NCBI RefSeq assembly: GCF_004519315.1
Contig: NZ_SOZE01000015.1
Coordinates: forward strand, 1-64,000
DNA length: 64,000 nucleotides
Source of the DNA: Mucilaginibacter psychrotolerans
Lineage (GTDB): Bacteria > Bacteroidota > Bacteroidia > Sphingobacteriales > Sphingobacteriaceae
Reading direction: 5' to 3'
The notes under the pieces were generated by a model that was not told the DNA's origin, searched no databases, and saw nothing but the letters and a program-made list of their open reading frames with translations. The position numbers were made by a program, and so were the translations under genes. This document shows positions 17,586-26,352 of this stretch, piece by piece (the stretch's first letter is position 1; the number at the start of each line of letters is the position of its first letter).

Positions 17586-18209
17586 TCATCGGTCGAAATC
17601 CAAATAGCTTACCGTTTTAGTCCCTACAGCCTTGTTGATGTTTTTTACAGTCCACCGCTCATTTTTACCTATGGTTTCCTTAACGCTGCAGGTAAAAGTT
17701 AGTTGGAGGGTGTAATCGCCAATAAAATCGCCCCCGTTAAACCAAATAGTAATATTTTTTGAAGTTGGGGGAAGATTGGGGAATTCTCTGCGGTTTGGTT
17801 GCAGGTATAGGTATTCTTTCAAAGTTAAGTTGGTGGATACCATGCCGCCGCTTTTTTTTGCCCTTGTTGTTTTGTTGCAGATAGATCGCTCGGTAGCCCC
17901 AACTTTTAAATTGTGGCTCACCGTTAATATTGCGCCATGGAATACCAAAAGAGGTAGCAAGCCCCAATAGGCGTATTTGAAAATTTCGTTATCCCATTTA
18001 AACAAACGCGTGATAAGGTAATACACGGCCACGCCGCCGGCAAATAGGCCAACCGCCAAAAACTGGGCATCAATGTCCCCTAAAAAATCCCGGTTTATTC
18101 TATAATAATTTAAAGCGTCGCAAGTGCGGTCCGTCATAGATACGGCCACCAAAAGCAAAAAACTCATTAAAACAAAAATGCCAACGAATGGGAGGTGCCT
18201 GATTTGCAT
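17586..18209 (-). CDS. Hypothetical membrane protein
   Basis: A 207-residue protein with membrane segments at about residues 8-25 (VGIFVLMSFLLLVAVS), 48-66 (AQFLAVGLFAGGVAVYYLI) and 78-96 (YAYWGLLPLLVFHGAILTV), followed by a hydrophilic domain of about 110 residues. I recognise no family. The codon use seems less typical of its neighbours (more A/T), which may hint at an accessory gene, but this is an impression only. It ends next to a bidirectional terminator. Confidence 0.6.
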   Translation of the reverse strand: MQIRHLPFVGIFVLMSFLLLVAVSMTDRTCDALNYYRINRDFLGDIDAQFLAVGLFAGGVAVYYLITRLFKWDNEIFKYAYWGLLPLLVFHGAILTVSHNLKVGATERSICNKTTRAKKSGGMVSTNLTLKEYLYLQPNRREFPNLPPTSKNITIWFNGGDFIGDYTLQLTFTCSVKETIGKNERWTVKNINKAVGTKTVSYLDFDR

Positions 18210-18688
18210 TATATTTATGTACCTGCAAAGTACTTAAATTGCTCTACAAATTATAGATGTGGACCGATGCCTCGAAGCATTTGCGGGAAGTTGATTATAG
18301 TCATGAAAGCGGCTTAGCGAAGAGGGGGGACTCAAAAGCCGAGTAGTAAAGGTTATTGAATAATAACATACGCTTAACTCATTTAAAAAAATGCTCTCTT
18401 GACCGGGGGCATTTTTCTTTTTAACTTACCCTCATCTATTTATAAACCTGCTATGGCTTGCGCAAAAGCCTACATTTTTTCCCGATGCGGATAAATATGT
18501 TTTGCGTTTTTTTTATAAATACGACTGTTTTTTTAATAGAAAACCAGAGATAAATATTAAACTTGTATTAATTACCTAATTTTTTTCATAATTTACCAAA
18601 AAAATTAGGGCTTTGATGCGTTTTTTGATTACTATTACAATCTTATAGACCGTTTCGGCAATTTTTAGGCAACCAGGGGGAGTTTTTT
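18210..18688. other. Long AT-rich leader region of the Anbu-type cluster
   Basis: About 480 bases without a gene. It contains a weak hairpin with a T-rich tail (AAAAATGC/GCATTTTT, 18387-18416) and the perfect 12-bp inverted repeat at 18575-18609. It is markedly more AT-rich than the flanking genes, as expected for a promoter region. Confidence 0.5.
18575..18609. promoter_or_regulatory. Perfect 12-bp inverted repeat upstream of the ATP-grasp gene
   Basis: CCTAATTTTTTT (18575-18586) and AAAAAAATTAGG (18598-18609) are exact inverted copies with an 11-nt spacer, ending 79 nt before the ATP-grasp start. Candidate operator or leader hairpin; neither strand gives a canonical terminator tail. Confidence 0.5.
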
Positions 18689-20137
18689 ATGTACCAATCG
18701 CAACATTTTGACAAATACAATCTAATAAACGGCGTATGGGACGAAATGTACAATGAAAAAAGCATCGTTCGCGACCATTATAAGAAGGTAATTGATTATT
18801 TGGCCAAAGAATCGCCGGATGATCTCAATAAAAAAGAGGAACTGGCCAAAAGGCTTTTCATGACCCAGGGCATTACTTTCACCGTTTACAACAGTGGCGA
18901 GGGCATAGAGAAGATTTTCCCTTTCGATATCATTCCCCGCATCATTACCGCAGCCGAGTGGGCCTTTGTAGAGCGGGGTATCAAGCAGCGCCTTACTGCG
19001 CTCAACCTGTTCCTCAAGGATATCTACCACAACCAGTTCATTATTAAAGACGGCATCGTGCCGATAGATATTATCTACTCCTGCCCGCATTTCCTTCGCG
19101 AGATGTACCAGCTGGATGTACCGTACGATGTATATGTGCACATCGCCGGGATAGATTTGATCCGCGATTACGATGGTACCTTTTACGTGCTGGAAGATAA
19201 CCTGCGCACCCCATCGGGCGTGAGCTATATGCTGGAGAACCGCGAGATAACCAAACGCCTCTTCCCGGATCTGCTGCCCAATTGTAACGTACGCAGCGTT
19301 ACCGAATACCCGTCAATCCTATATAAAAACCTGCTTTCGCTTTCGCCAAGGCAAATAAGTAATCCTACTATTGTGCTGCTTAGTCCGGGTATATACAACT
19401 CGGCTTATTTTGAGCATACTACCCTTGCCCGCCTGATGGGCGTAGAGCTGGTAGAGGGCCGCGACCTGGTGGTAAACAACCACAAGGTGTACATGAAAAC
19501 CACCACCGGCCTGCAACAGATAGATGTAATTTACCGCCGGGTTGATGATGAGTTTTTAGATCCGCTGGTGTTTAACCCCGATAGCGTTTTGGGCGTAGCC
19601 GGCCTGATGGGTGCTTACCGCAAAGGCAACGTAGCTATTGTGAACGCGATAGGTAACGGCGTGGCCGATGATAAAGCCACCTATATTTACGTGCCGGATA
19701 TGATCAAGTACTACCTTAACGAGGAACCTATCCTCAAGAACGTACCTACACACCGCCTGAGCAACCCGGATGAGCGCGATTACGTTTTCAAGAATATCAA
19801 CAAAATGGTGGTAAAGAAAACAAATGGCAGCGGAGGCTACGGCATGCTGATGGGCCATGCATCCAGCGAAGAAGAAATAGAAGAATACAAGCTGGAAATA
19901 CTGAAAGATCCGCGCAACTTCATCGCGCAGCCAACCATCAGCCTTTCGGCAGCGCCTTGTTATATAGGCGGCGTATTGCAGCCACGCCGTATAGATTTAA
20001 GGCCATATGCCCTTTGCGGCCCCGATGGTATAGAGATAGTACCCGGCGGCTTAACCCGCGTGGCACTGAACGAAGGTTCGCTGGTGGTAAACAGTTCGCA
20101 GGGCGGCGGCAGCAAGGATACCTGGGTACTCAGTTAG
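18689..20137 (+). CDS. Circularly permuted ATP-grasp protein
   Basis: A 482-residue circularly permuted ATP-grasp family protein (COG2308, DUF404/DUF407). Recognisable motifs are RDYDGTFYVLEDNLRTPSG, VIYRRVDDEFLDPL, NGVADDKATYIYVP, VVKKTNGSGGYGML and QPRRIDLRPYA. The family is predicted to ligate amino acids or peptides with ATP, but no product has been shown for this subtype as far as I know. It opens a same-strand cluster with the alpha-E, two transglutaminases and Anbu, the association described by comparative genomics for this family. Full length. AGGGGGAG 8-15 nt before the ATG is an unusually strong ribosome-binding site for this genome. Confidence 0.92.
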   Translation: MYQSQHFDKYNLINGVWDEMYNEKSIVRDHYKKVIDYLAKESPDDLNKKEELAKRLFMTQGITFTVYNSGEGIEKIFPFDIIPRIITAAEWAFVERGIKQRLTALNLFLKDIYHNQFIIKDGIVPIDIIYSCPHFLREMYQLDVPYDVYVHIAGIDLIRDYDGTFYVLEDNLRTPSGVSYMLENREITKRLFPDLLPNCNVRSVTEYPSILYKNLLSLSPRQISNPTIVLLSPGIYNSAYFEHTTLARLMGVELVEGRDLVVNNHKVYMKTTTGLQQIDVIYRRVDDEFLDPLVFNPDSVLGVAGLMGAYRKGNVAIVNAIGNGVADDKATYIYVPDMIKYYLNEEPILKNVPTHRLSNPDERDYVFKNINKMVVKKTNGSGGYGMLMGHASSEEEIEEYKLEILKDPRNFIAQPTISLSAAPCYIGGVLQPRRIDLRPYALCGPDGIEIVPGGLTRVALNEGSLVVNSSQGGGSKDTWVLS

Positions 20138-20263
20138 AGGCAAGACGGCAAGAGTCAGGAATCAAGAAAGAAAATCGAAAGCAAGAGACAAGAATCAGGA
20201 ATCAAGATATAAGAGAGAAGGTAAATCCGACATCGAAAATCCCAAATCCGAAATAGATAAAAT
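20138..20263. repeat. Degenerate AGGAATCAAGA repeats
   Basis: Two close copies of AGTCAGGAATCAAGA-like sequence at about 20153-20167 and 20190-20207. The 18-mer at 20190-20207 occurs exactly, inverted, at 1043-1060. The A/G-rich filler separates the ATP-grasp and alpha-E genes. Confidence 0.55.
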
Positions 20264-21199
20264 ATGTTAAGCAGGGTAGCAGCAAGTTTTTATTGGTTAA
20301 GCCGTTATATAGAACGGAGCGACGGTATCCTGAGGATGCTGAAGATAAACTACAATTCCTCTCAGGATTCTACCGAGGGATTTAATTGGGCGCCGGTTAT
20401 CCGCATATTTTCGGGGCACGATGAAGAGCTGGAAGAACGCCTGGGCAATGATAGCCGCACGGTTTTACGGTACATGGTTACCGATAAAAATAATCCAAAC
20501 TCCATCCTCAATATCATTACGTTTGCCCGCGAAAATGCGCGCAGCGTGCAGGAGCATATCCCCAAAGATTTGTGGCAATGCCTCAACGAGTACTACCATA
20601 CCGTTAAAGACCCTAATCTTGATATCCGCCTGCAGCGGGAAGACCCGATAACTGTGCTCGATATCGTGATCAAACAAGTAATGCTTTATTATGGCACCGC
20701 CGAAATTACCATGGAGCGCGGCCAGGGCCGCAGTTTCATGAACATTGGCAAATACCTGGAGCGGGCCATACAATCTATCGATATCCTGGATATTAAATAT
20801 AAACCCACAACTGCCAACCCAACCCTGCTTACAGATATCACTTACTGGAAACACTTGCTGCTATCCATTGGCGGGTACGAATTATACCTTAAAACTTACC
20901 GCGACGGTTTGGAGGCGCAGAACGTAATTGAACAGATTATCCTCAATAACGATTTCCCGCGTTCGGTTATTTATTCGGTTAATAATATACAGCGGTATTT
21001 TGAGCGGCTGAAGAACAACAGCAACGTAAACGATTACCGCGAGATATCATTCCTGATAGGTAAGTTGCAAAGCAGCATCAAATACAGTTCGGTAAAAAGC
21101 ATTACCAACCAGGGGTTGCACCAGTTCCTGACGTTGATAAAAGACGACCTGTACAAAATTGGTAACTCGCTCAACGAATATTATTTCGCAAACTCCTGA
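20264..21199 (+). CDS. Alpha-E domain-containing protein
   Basis: A 311-residue all-helical alpha-E (DUF403, COG2307) protein. It starts MLSRVAASFYWLSRYIERSD, the diagnostic opening of the family. The helix-rich remainder has conserved acidic and arginine positions. Alpha-E proteins almost always sit beside the permuted ATP-grasp protein and sometimes are fused to it, so they probably act as one complex. The biochemical role is unknown. It belongs to the five-gene cluster 18689-24061. Confidence 0.92.
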   Translation: MLSRVAASFYWLSRYIERSDGILRMLKINYNSSQDSTEGFNWAPVIRIFSGHDEELEERLGNDSRTVLRYMVTDKNNPNSILNIITFARENARSVQEHIPKDLWQCLNEYYHTVKDPNLDIRLQREDPITVLDIVIKQVMLYYGTAEITMERGQGRSFMNIGKYLERAIQSIDILDIKYKPTTANPTLLTDITYWKHLLLSIGGYELYLKTYRDGLEAQNVIEQIILNNDFPRSVIYSVNNIQRYFERLKNNSNVNDYREISFLIGKLQSSIKYSSVKSITNQGLHQFLTLIKDDLYKIGNSLNEYYFANS

Positions 21200-21353
21200 T
21201 GAACTGAATTTGAAAAAAATACTGGTTGAAGAAAAGCTAATTTGAAAATTTGGTGATTTGGAATTTGAAGATTAACCTACCGCGACAGCATTTTCAAACC
21301 TTCGAATTGCCGAATTTTCGAATTAACTGATCTTCGAACCCTCAAATTAACTA
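21200..21353. repeat. AT-rich palindromic filler (AATTTGAA / TTCGAATT)
   Basis: Contains repeated AATTTGAAAATTTG-type sequence at about 21240-21270 facing CGAATTGCCGAATTTTCGAATT at about 21303-21324. It looks like a decayed inverted repeat; no gene. Confidence 0.4.
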
Positions 21354-21362
21354 TTGACCCCC

Positions 21363-22343
21363 ATGCCCGAATTTAAAATACAGCACGTTACCAAATACTC
21401 ATATGATAGCCTGGTGCGCGATAGCGCCAACAGCATTATATTGTACCCCATAGCCGATATTTACCAGGAGGTTTTAAAGCACGAATTGGATATTACCGGC
21501 CACCCGCAAATAGACACTTATGTAGATTATTACGGAAACGAAGTGGGTAGCTTTACCTATAGCGAGCCGCACAATTTGCTGGTGATAAACTCTATACTAT
21601 CGGTAAGCACGCACCCCAGGCCATTGCCGGTTGATGATGCGCCATCGGTAACCCAGTGGGATGAGCTATTCAATATTAAATACATCGTGCCATACATCGA
21701 TTTTTTGAAGCAGGAGTATTTTGAGGGATTGAGCGAATTAACGCCTATTGTAAACACCGTAAGGCAAAGCAACGATACACCTTATCAAACCGCACTTAAG
21801 TTTACCGAATACGTTTACAAAAATTTCGAATACATCAAAGGCGTAACCACCGTTGAAACCACCCTCGATGAGATTTGGCAGCTTAAAGCCGGCGTTTGCC
21901 AGGATTTTGCACACATACTGATGGTGATGCTGCGCCTGGTGGGCATTCCTGCCCGTTATGTAAGCGGCTATATTTGCCCCAACCGCGATGGCATGCGCGG
22001 CGAAGGTGCAACACATGCCTGGGCCGAAGCTTATTTGCCTGGCTATGGCTGGCTGGGCCTCGATCCTACCAACAACTGTATAGCTAATGAAAACCACATC
22101 CGCCTGGCCGTGGGCCGCAATTTTAGCGATTGCTCGCCGGTAAAAGGCGTTTATAAAGGTTCTGCCAAGCATATACTTACGGTTTCTGTCTCTGTTGGTT
22201 ACGAAGATGAAAGTCCGTTGCCCCACCCCGATGAAGTGTTTGCCGCTACCACGTTCCCTGTGGTTGAAAAGCCAACCCAGCCGCGCAACAGCTACGAAAG
22301 GTATATGGAGATTATCCAGCAACAGCAACAACAGCAGCAATAG
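21363..22343 (+). CDS. Transglutaminase-like protein (first of two)
   Basis: A 326-residue transglutaminase/protease-like protein (COG1305 type) with an N-terminal bacterial transglutaminase beta domain and a catalytic core: Cys in AGVCQDFAH, His in GATHAWAEAY and Asp in GLDPTNN. The start is put at the ATG 21363 (MPEFKIQHVTKYSYD); a TTG nine bases earlier is less likely. The protein ends in eight consecutive glutamines. Family enzymes hydrolyse or transfer peptide amide bonds. In this cluster it could process the product of the ATP-grasp ligase. No signal peptide, so cytoplasmic. Confidence 0.9.
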   Translation: MPEFKIQHVTKYSYDSLVRDSANSIILYPIADIYQEVLKHELDITGHPQIDTYVDYYGNEVGSFTYSEPHNLLVINSILSVSTHPRPLPVDDAPSVTQWDELFNIKYIVPYIDFLKQEYFEGLSELTPIVNTVRQSNDTPYQTALKFTEYVYKNFEYIKGVTTVETTLDEIWQLKAGVCQDFAHILMVMLRLVGIPARYVSGYICPNRDGMRGEGATHAWAEAYLPGYGWLGLDPTNNCIANENHIRLAVGRNFSDCSPVKGVYKGSAKHILTVSVSVGYEDESPLPHPDEVFAATTFPVVEKPTQPRNSYERYMEIIQQQQQQQQ

Positions 22344-22483
22344 TGTTTTTAAGTTGCTTATGGCAATATAACAGCTGCATATCTGCTATACTTTTAGCTC
22401 TGCAGGTTTTTGTGCTTTTTTGGGAAAATATCATCGGTATAAATTAATCGTAGTTTCTTAAGCTATAAGCCTACTTTTGATTT

Positions 22484-23206
22484 ATGACTTATTGCTTAGG
22501 AATAAAAGTTAAAGAGGGCCTTGTGGCTATTGCCGATACCCGCATTACCACCGGTACCGATACTACCGTTAAAAAAAAGATTACCATAGTACAGAAGGAC
22601 CATCACTCCCTGTTCATCATGACCAGTGGCCTGCGTTCTGTGCGCGATAAGGCCATCGTATATTTTAACGAGTTGCTGAAAACCGAAGAGTTTACCCAGC
22701 TTTACCAGGCTGTAAACGCTTTTGGCCAGCAAGTGCGTCGCGTGGCCGATGAGGACCGTGCCGCATTGGAGAAAAGCGGTTTCAGGTTCGACCTCAATAC
22801 CATCATCGGCGGGCAGCTGAAAGATGATGAAGAACACAAATTATTCCTGCTTTACCCCGAAGGTAATTGGGTAGAGCTGGGCCTTGGCGCGCCATTTGTA
22901 GTAATTGGCAACTCGGGGCACGGCAAAGCAATCCTTAACCGTATATTGGAGGAAAGCTCTGACATGAAACTGGCGCTAAAGGCGGGTTTCCTGTCTTTTG
23001 ATAGCACCCGGGTAAGCAGCAATAATGTTGATTTCCCGATAGACGTAGCCCTGTATAAAAGGGATACTTTCGAAATTGTGGAGCAGCGTTATACCCAGCG
23101 CGATATGGCAGATATATCTGCGCAATGGGCCGACGAGTTAAAAAATGCGCTGATGAACATCCCGGGCGAATGGATGGATAAAGCGTTTGACCAATTACCT
23201 AAATAG
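22484..23206 (+). CDS. Anbu-type proteasome-related peptidase
   Basis: A 240-residue protein of the Anbu (ancestral beta subunit, COG3484) branch of the proteasome/HslV superfamily. It begins MTYCLGIKV; removal of Met would expose the catalytic Thr. Asp18 in IADTRIT and Lys30-32 match the proteasome active-site Asp and Lys region. Length and the C-terminal RDTFEIVEQRYTQRD segment fit the family. Anbu forms helical or open-ring assemblies, and its substrates remain unknown. It sits between two transglutaminase genes, the conserved genomic context of the family; the second one starts 6 nt after its stop. Confidence 0.9.
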   Translation: MTYCLGIKVKEGLVAIADTRITTGTDTTVKKKITIVQKDHHSLFIMTSGLRSVRDKAIVYFNELLKTEEFTQLYQAVNAFGQQVRRVADEDRAALEKSGFRFDLNTIIGGQLKDDEEHKLFLLYPEGNWVELGLGAPFVVIGNSGHGKAILNRILEESSDMKLALKAGFLSFDSTRVSSNNVDFPIDVALYKRDTFEIVEQRYTQRDMADISAQWADELKNALMNIPGEWMDKAFDQLPK

Positions 23207-23212
23207 CAACCA

Positions 23213-24061
23213 ATGAAATTCAAAGTATCGGCCGGGTTAGCGTATGATATCATAGCGCCGAGCACCATAATACTAAACATACATGCCCTAAGAACAGCAC
23301 ACCAAACCGTGCTGGAAGAGACCTTATTTATAGATCCTTACATAAAAATTGAAGAACTCAACGCAACGAACGGTGAGAACCGTTTCGTGCGGCTGGAGTT
23401 GCCGGAAACAGGCCACATCAATATCAAATACGAAGCGCTGGTTGATACTTATTATGAGGTAAAGGATTATTCTGCGGTGGAAGAAACTCCTGTAGGCCGC
23501 TGCGATGCATCGGTACTGCCGTACCTAAACCCAAGCCGCTATTGCCAGTCGGACAAGCTCTCGCGCATGGCCAACAACAACTTTGGCCAAATCAACAGCC
23601 CCTTTGAGCAGGTGTTTGCTATTACCGATTGGATTTACCGCAACGTGGAATACCTTAGCGGTTCTACCGATTCGGAAACGTCTGCCTATGATACAGTAAC
23701 CCAGCAGGCCGGCGTATGCCGCGATTTTGCGCACCTGGGCATAGCGCTTTGCCGCGCCTTAACCATCCCTGCAAGGTATTTTACGGGCTATGCCTACCAG
23801 CTTAACCCGCCCGATTTTCATGCCTGTTTCGAAGCTTACCTTGGTGGTGATTGGGTTTTGTTTGACGCGACGCGCCTGGCACCGTTAAACGGACTGGTAA
23901 AAATCGCCACTAGCCGCGATGCTGCCGATGCTTCTATCGCCAGTATTTTTGGCAACCTGTATTGCACCAACATGCAGGTCTCATGCGAGTATGCAAGCCA
24001 GGAACCCTTTAGCCCTTTATATTACACTAAGTCGATTTTTGACGGTATTACGTATTTGTAG
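23213..24061 (+). CDS. Transglutaminase-like protein (second of two)
   Basis: A 282-residue transglutaminase-like protein with the catalytic triad Cys in QAGVCRDFAHLG, His in PDFHACFEAYL and Asp in WVLFDATRLAP. It differs from the copy at 21363 in its N-terminal domain and lacks a Q tail. No signal peptide. It begins 6 nt after the Anbu gene, so the two are surely co-transcribed. Probably a peptidase or amide transferase acting in the same pathway; the specific reaction is unknown. Confidence 0.9.
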   Translation: MKFKVSAGLAYDIIAPSTIILNIHALRTAHQTVLEETLFIDPYIKIEELNATNGENRFVRLELPETGHINIKYEALVDTYYEVKDYSAVEETPVGRCDASVLPYLNPSRYCQSDKLSRMANNNFGQINSPFEQVFAITDWIYRNVEYLSGSTDSETSAYDTVTQQAGVCRDFAHLGIALCRALTIPARYFTGYAYQLNPPDFHACFEAYLGGDWVLFDATRLAPLNGLVKIATSRDAADASIASIFGNLYCTNMQVSCEYASQEPFSPLYYTKSIFDGITYL

Positions 24062-24164
24062 GTTTTTCGCCGATTTTTTCGATTTCACCGATTAACAACC
24101 GCGTGCTCCCCATGAAGCTGGGGTGCGGGCATCGCTTTAATTTACCTGCCAGTTCACTCATATG

Positions 24165-25367
24165 CTATGCCGGGGAAAGCTCCCGCTCTACGGTTTCAAT
24201 CACGTCAGAGAGTTCCTCTGCGCGGCGGCCCCAGGTATTGCCCTCGGCAATGGCCAGCCGGCTTTCGCGTTTGGCGGTGGTATCGGTGTTTATTTCTTCT
24301 AACAAATAGCTCAGGAAGTTATCTTTGTTATCGGCTATCTTAATAATGCCTTCAAAGTCCGAAAGGTCACTAAAATCGGTGCTCACTACGGGCAGGCCTG
24401 CGGCCAGGTACTCATTAATCTTCATGGGATAAATGCCCCGCGTAAAATCGTCTTTAATGAAGGGGATTATACCTACCGAAAATTGCCTGGAGTAAGCAGG
24501 CAGTAACTCGGGGGCTTTAGCGCCCTCCAGCTTTACGTTCTTATATTTCTTAAGTATAGCTTCCGATTTATCGCTGATGATGCGGCCTACGAAAGTGAAC
24601 GTTGCATCGGGCATTTTTGTGAACAGGTATTCCAGGATGTCGAAGTCGAGCCGGTCATCCACGCTGCCCACGTAACCTATGTTCCTGGTAGCTGGGTTAA
24701 CATCGGGGTTGAAACCTTGCCTGAAAAGCGATGCCTTTACCGCATTGTGTACGGTGTAGCAGCGTTTGGTTTCGTGGCATTTGCTGTTAAACAGGCCTTT
24801 TGAGGTTACTATAACGGCATCTACCATCTTCATAAATACCTGCTCCAGCTTTACGCCATGCTTGCTTAGCCAGGGGTGGGCACCCTTTACCTCGTCGTAG
24901 CAATGGTATATCAGCGTTTGCTCGCCAAGGCGGCGGCCCGTCATCACGCCCATGCCAGGGTTAAATGATACAAAGTTGATGAGGTGTTGCTGCATATCCA
25001 GCTGCTTTAATGCCTTGCGGATGCTGCGGCGTAACAGCCAGCCGTTGTAATGGAGCATGGCATTAAAGAATTTCCCCGCAGGCAAAAAGCTCACCGGGAA
25101 AACAAGCGGAGGGGTAAGGATGTGCACCGTGCCGCCACCTTCGGGATGTATTTCACTCAAACGGCTTTTGAAGCCAAGGGCCTGCATGTAATCTACCTTG
25201 TTTTTGTCTTTTACCCCGGTCAGGGCATCTTTATAAGTGTAGGGGTTTTCTACAAAAAGTATCTTGTTGCCGGCCGAGAGCACTTTCATCAACTCAACCA
25301 CCGCCTTAATGTAGTTACCGTGCCATTCGGTGCCGCTTATGCAGAGTATATTGCGGTTTTGGAGCAT
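24165..25367 (-). CDS. Glycosyltransferase, GT4-like
   Basis: A GT-B fold glycosyltransferase of about 400 residues. The start is placed at MLQNRNILCISGTEWHGN (25367), where the family fold begins; an in-frame ATG at 25433 would add 22 atypical residues. The C-terminal domain has FVGRIISDKSE and the sugar-nucleotide motif MKINEYLAAGLPVVSTDFSD. There is no membrane anchor. Divergent from a methyltransferase gene, it may serve polysaccharide or glycolipid synthesis. Donor and acceptor are unknown. Confidence 0.85.
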   Translation of the reverse strand: MLQNRNILCISGTEWHGNYIKAVVELMKVLSAGNKILFVENPYTYKDALTGVKDKNKVDYMQALGFKSRLSEIHPEGGGTVHILTPPLVFPVSFLPAGKFFNAMLHYNGWLLRRSIRKALKQLDMQQHLINFVSFNPGMGVMTGRRLGEQTLIYHCYDEVKGAHPWLSKHGVKLEQVFMKMVDAVIVTSKGLFNSKCHETKRCYTVHNAVKASLFRQGFNPDVNPATRNIGYVGSVDDRLDFDILEYLFTKMPDATFTFVGRIISDKSEAILKKYKNVKLEGAKAPELLPAYSRQFSVGIIPFIKDDFTRGIYPMKINEYLAAGLPVVSTDFSDLSDFEGIIKIADNKDNFLSYLLEEINTDTTAKRESRLAIAEGNTWGRRAEELSDVIETVERELSPA

Positions 25368-25535
25368 GCAGGTGTTTTCTTTTTTTGCTAAACTAACAAT
25401 ATTATTGACAACTTGTAATTGGAATGGCCGCATTAACGTTTAAAAATTATCCGTTATTTGTTAAAATCATTTATCTTTAAAACGGCAATTTATGATGCCG
25501 TTTTTATTAATACATCGCATATCTATTTATACCAG

Positions 25536-26186
25536 ATGCCAATAGAAGAAAAACTGTATGTACACTATGGCTGCGGCCAGGCTGCTCCTCCCGAATGGAA
25601 GAATTTTGATGTATCGCCAACCCTGCGCATCCAGAAGACACCCATTTTAGGTTTCGTATTGAAAAAAGGCCTGGGCCAGGTATTCGATAAAAACGTTCAG
25701 TACGGCGATATTACCGAAGGCTTGCCCGGTATTAAAGACGGTACCGTTGATGGTGCTTACTGCTCGCACGTGCTGGAACATATGTCGTTAGAGCATTTTC
25801 GCATAGCGTTGCGCAATACATACAACATGCTGAAGCCGGGCGGTATCTTCCGTATTATTATGCCCGATTTGGAAGTGCTGGTACGCGATTATATCAATGA
25901 TAAAGACGTAAAGCACGACCCGGAGGCCTCTATCACCCTTATCAAAAGGATGATGATGGGCGTTGAGGTAAGGCCGCGTAATTTTATGGCAGTTACCAAG
26001 CATTTGTTTGGCTACCTGGAACACCTGTGGCTATGGGATTGGGAATCTACCGAGAAAGAGCTGCGCGATGCCGGTTTTACCAATATCCGCCGCTGCGAAT
26101 TCAACGATAGTGCCGACCCCATGTTTAAGCTGGTTGAAAACAAAAAGCGCTGGGAACTTGTAGTAAAGTTTGAGGCGATAAAGTAA
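25536..26186 (+). CDS. SAM-dependent methyltransferase
   Basis: A 216-residue class I methyltransferase. The start at 25536 (MPIEEKLYVHYGCGQ) is preferred to one 78 nt upstream because the fold begins there: YVHYGCGQAAPPEWKNFD is motif I, DGAYCSHVLEHMSLEHF is motif IV, and LKPGGIFRIIMPDLE is motif V/VI. Proteins of this subtype are commonly found next to glycosyltransferases and modify sugars or lipids. Divergent from the glycosyltransferase at 24165. Confidence 0.85.
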   Translation: MPIEEKLYVHYGCGQAAPPEWKNFDVSPTLRIQKTPILGFVLKKGLGQVFDKNVQYGDITEGLPGIKDGTVDGAYCSHVLEHMSLEHFRIALRNTYNMLKPGGIFRIIMPDLEVLVRDYINDKDVKHDPEASITLIKRMMMGVEVRPRNFMAVTKHLFGYLEHLWLWDWESTEKELRDAGFTNIRRCEFNDSADPMFKLVENKKRWELVVKFEAIK

Positions 26187-26352
26187 ATTTTGCTTAAGGC
26201 AACTAAACAGGCTGTATCGTCCGTAAAAAGGATAATATGGCCTTTATTATTTCCAGGTCTCCCCCGCCTGTTGGGTATAGCTGTTTGGTTTAAGGTAGCA
26301 TGCGTTTTTATGGATTAATATTTAATATATTAGTATTGTACAATAAACATTT

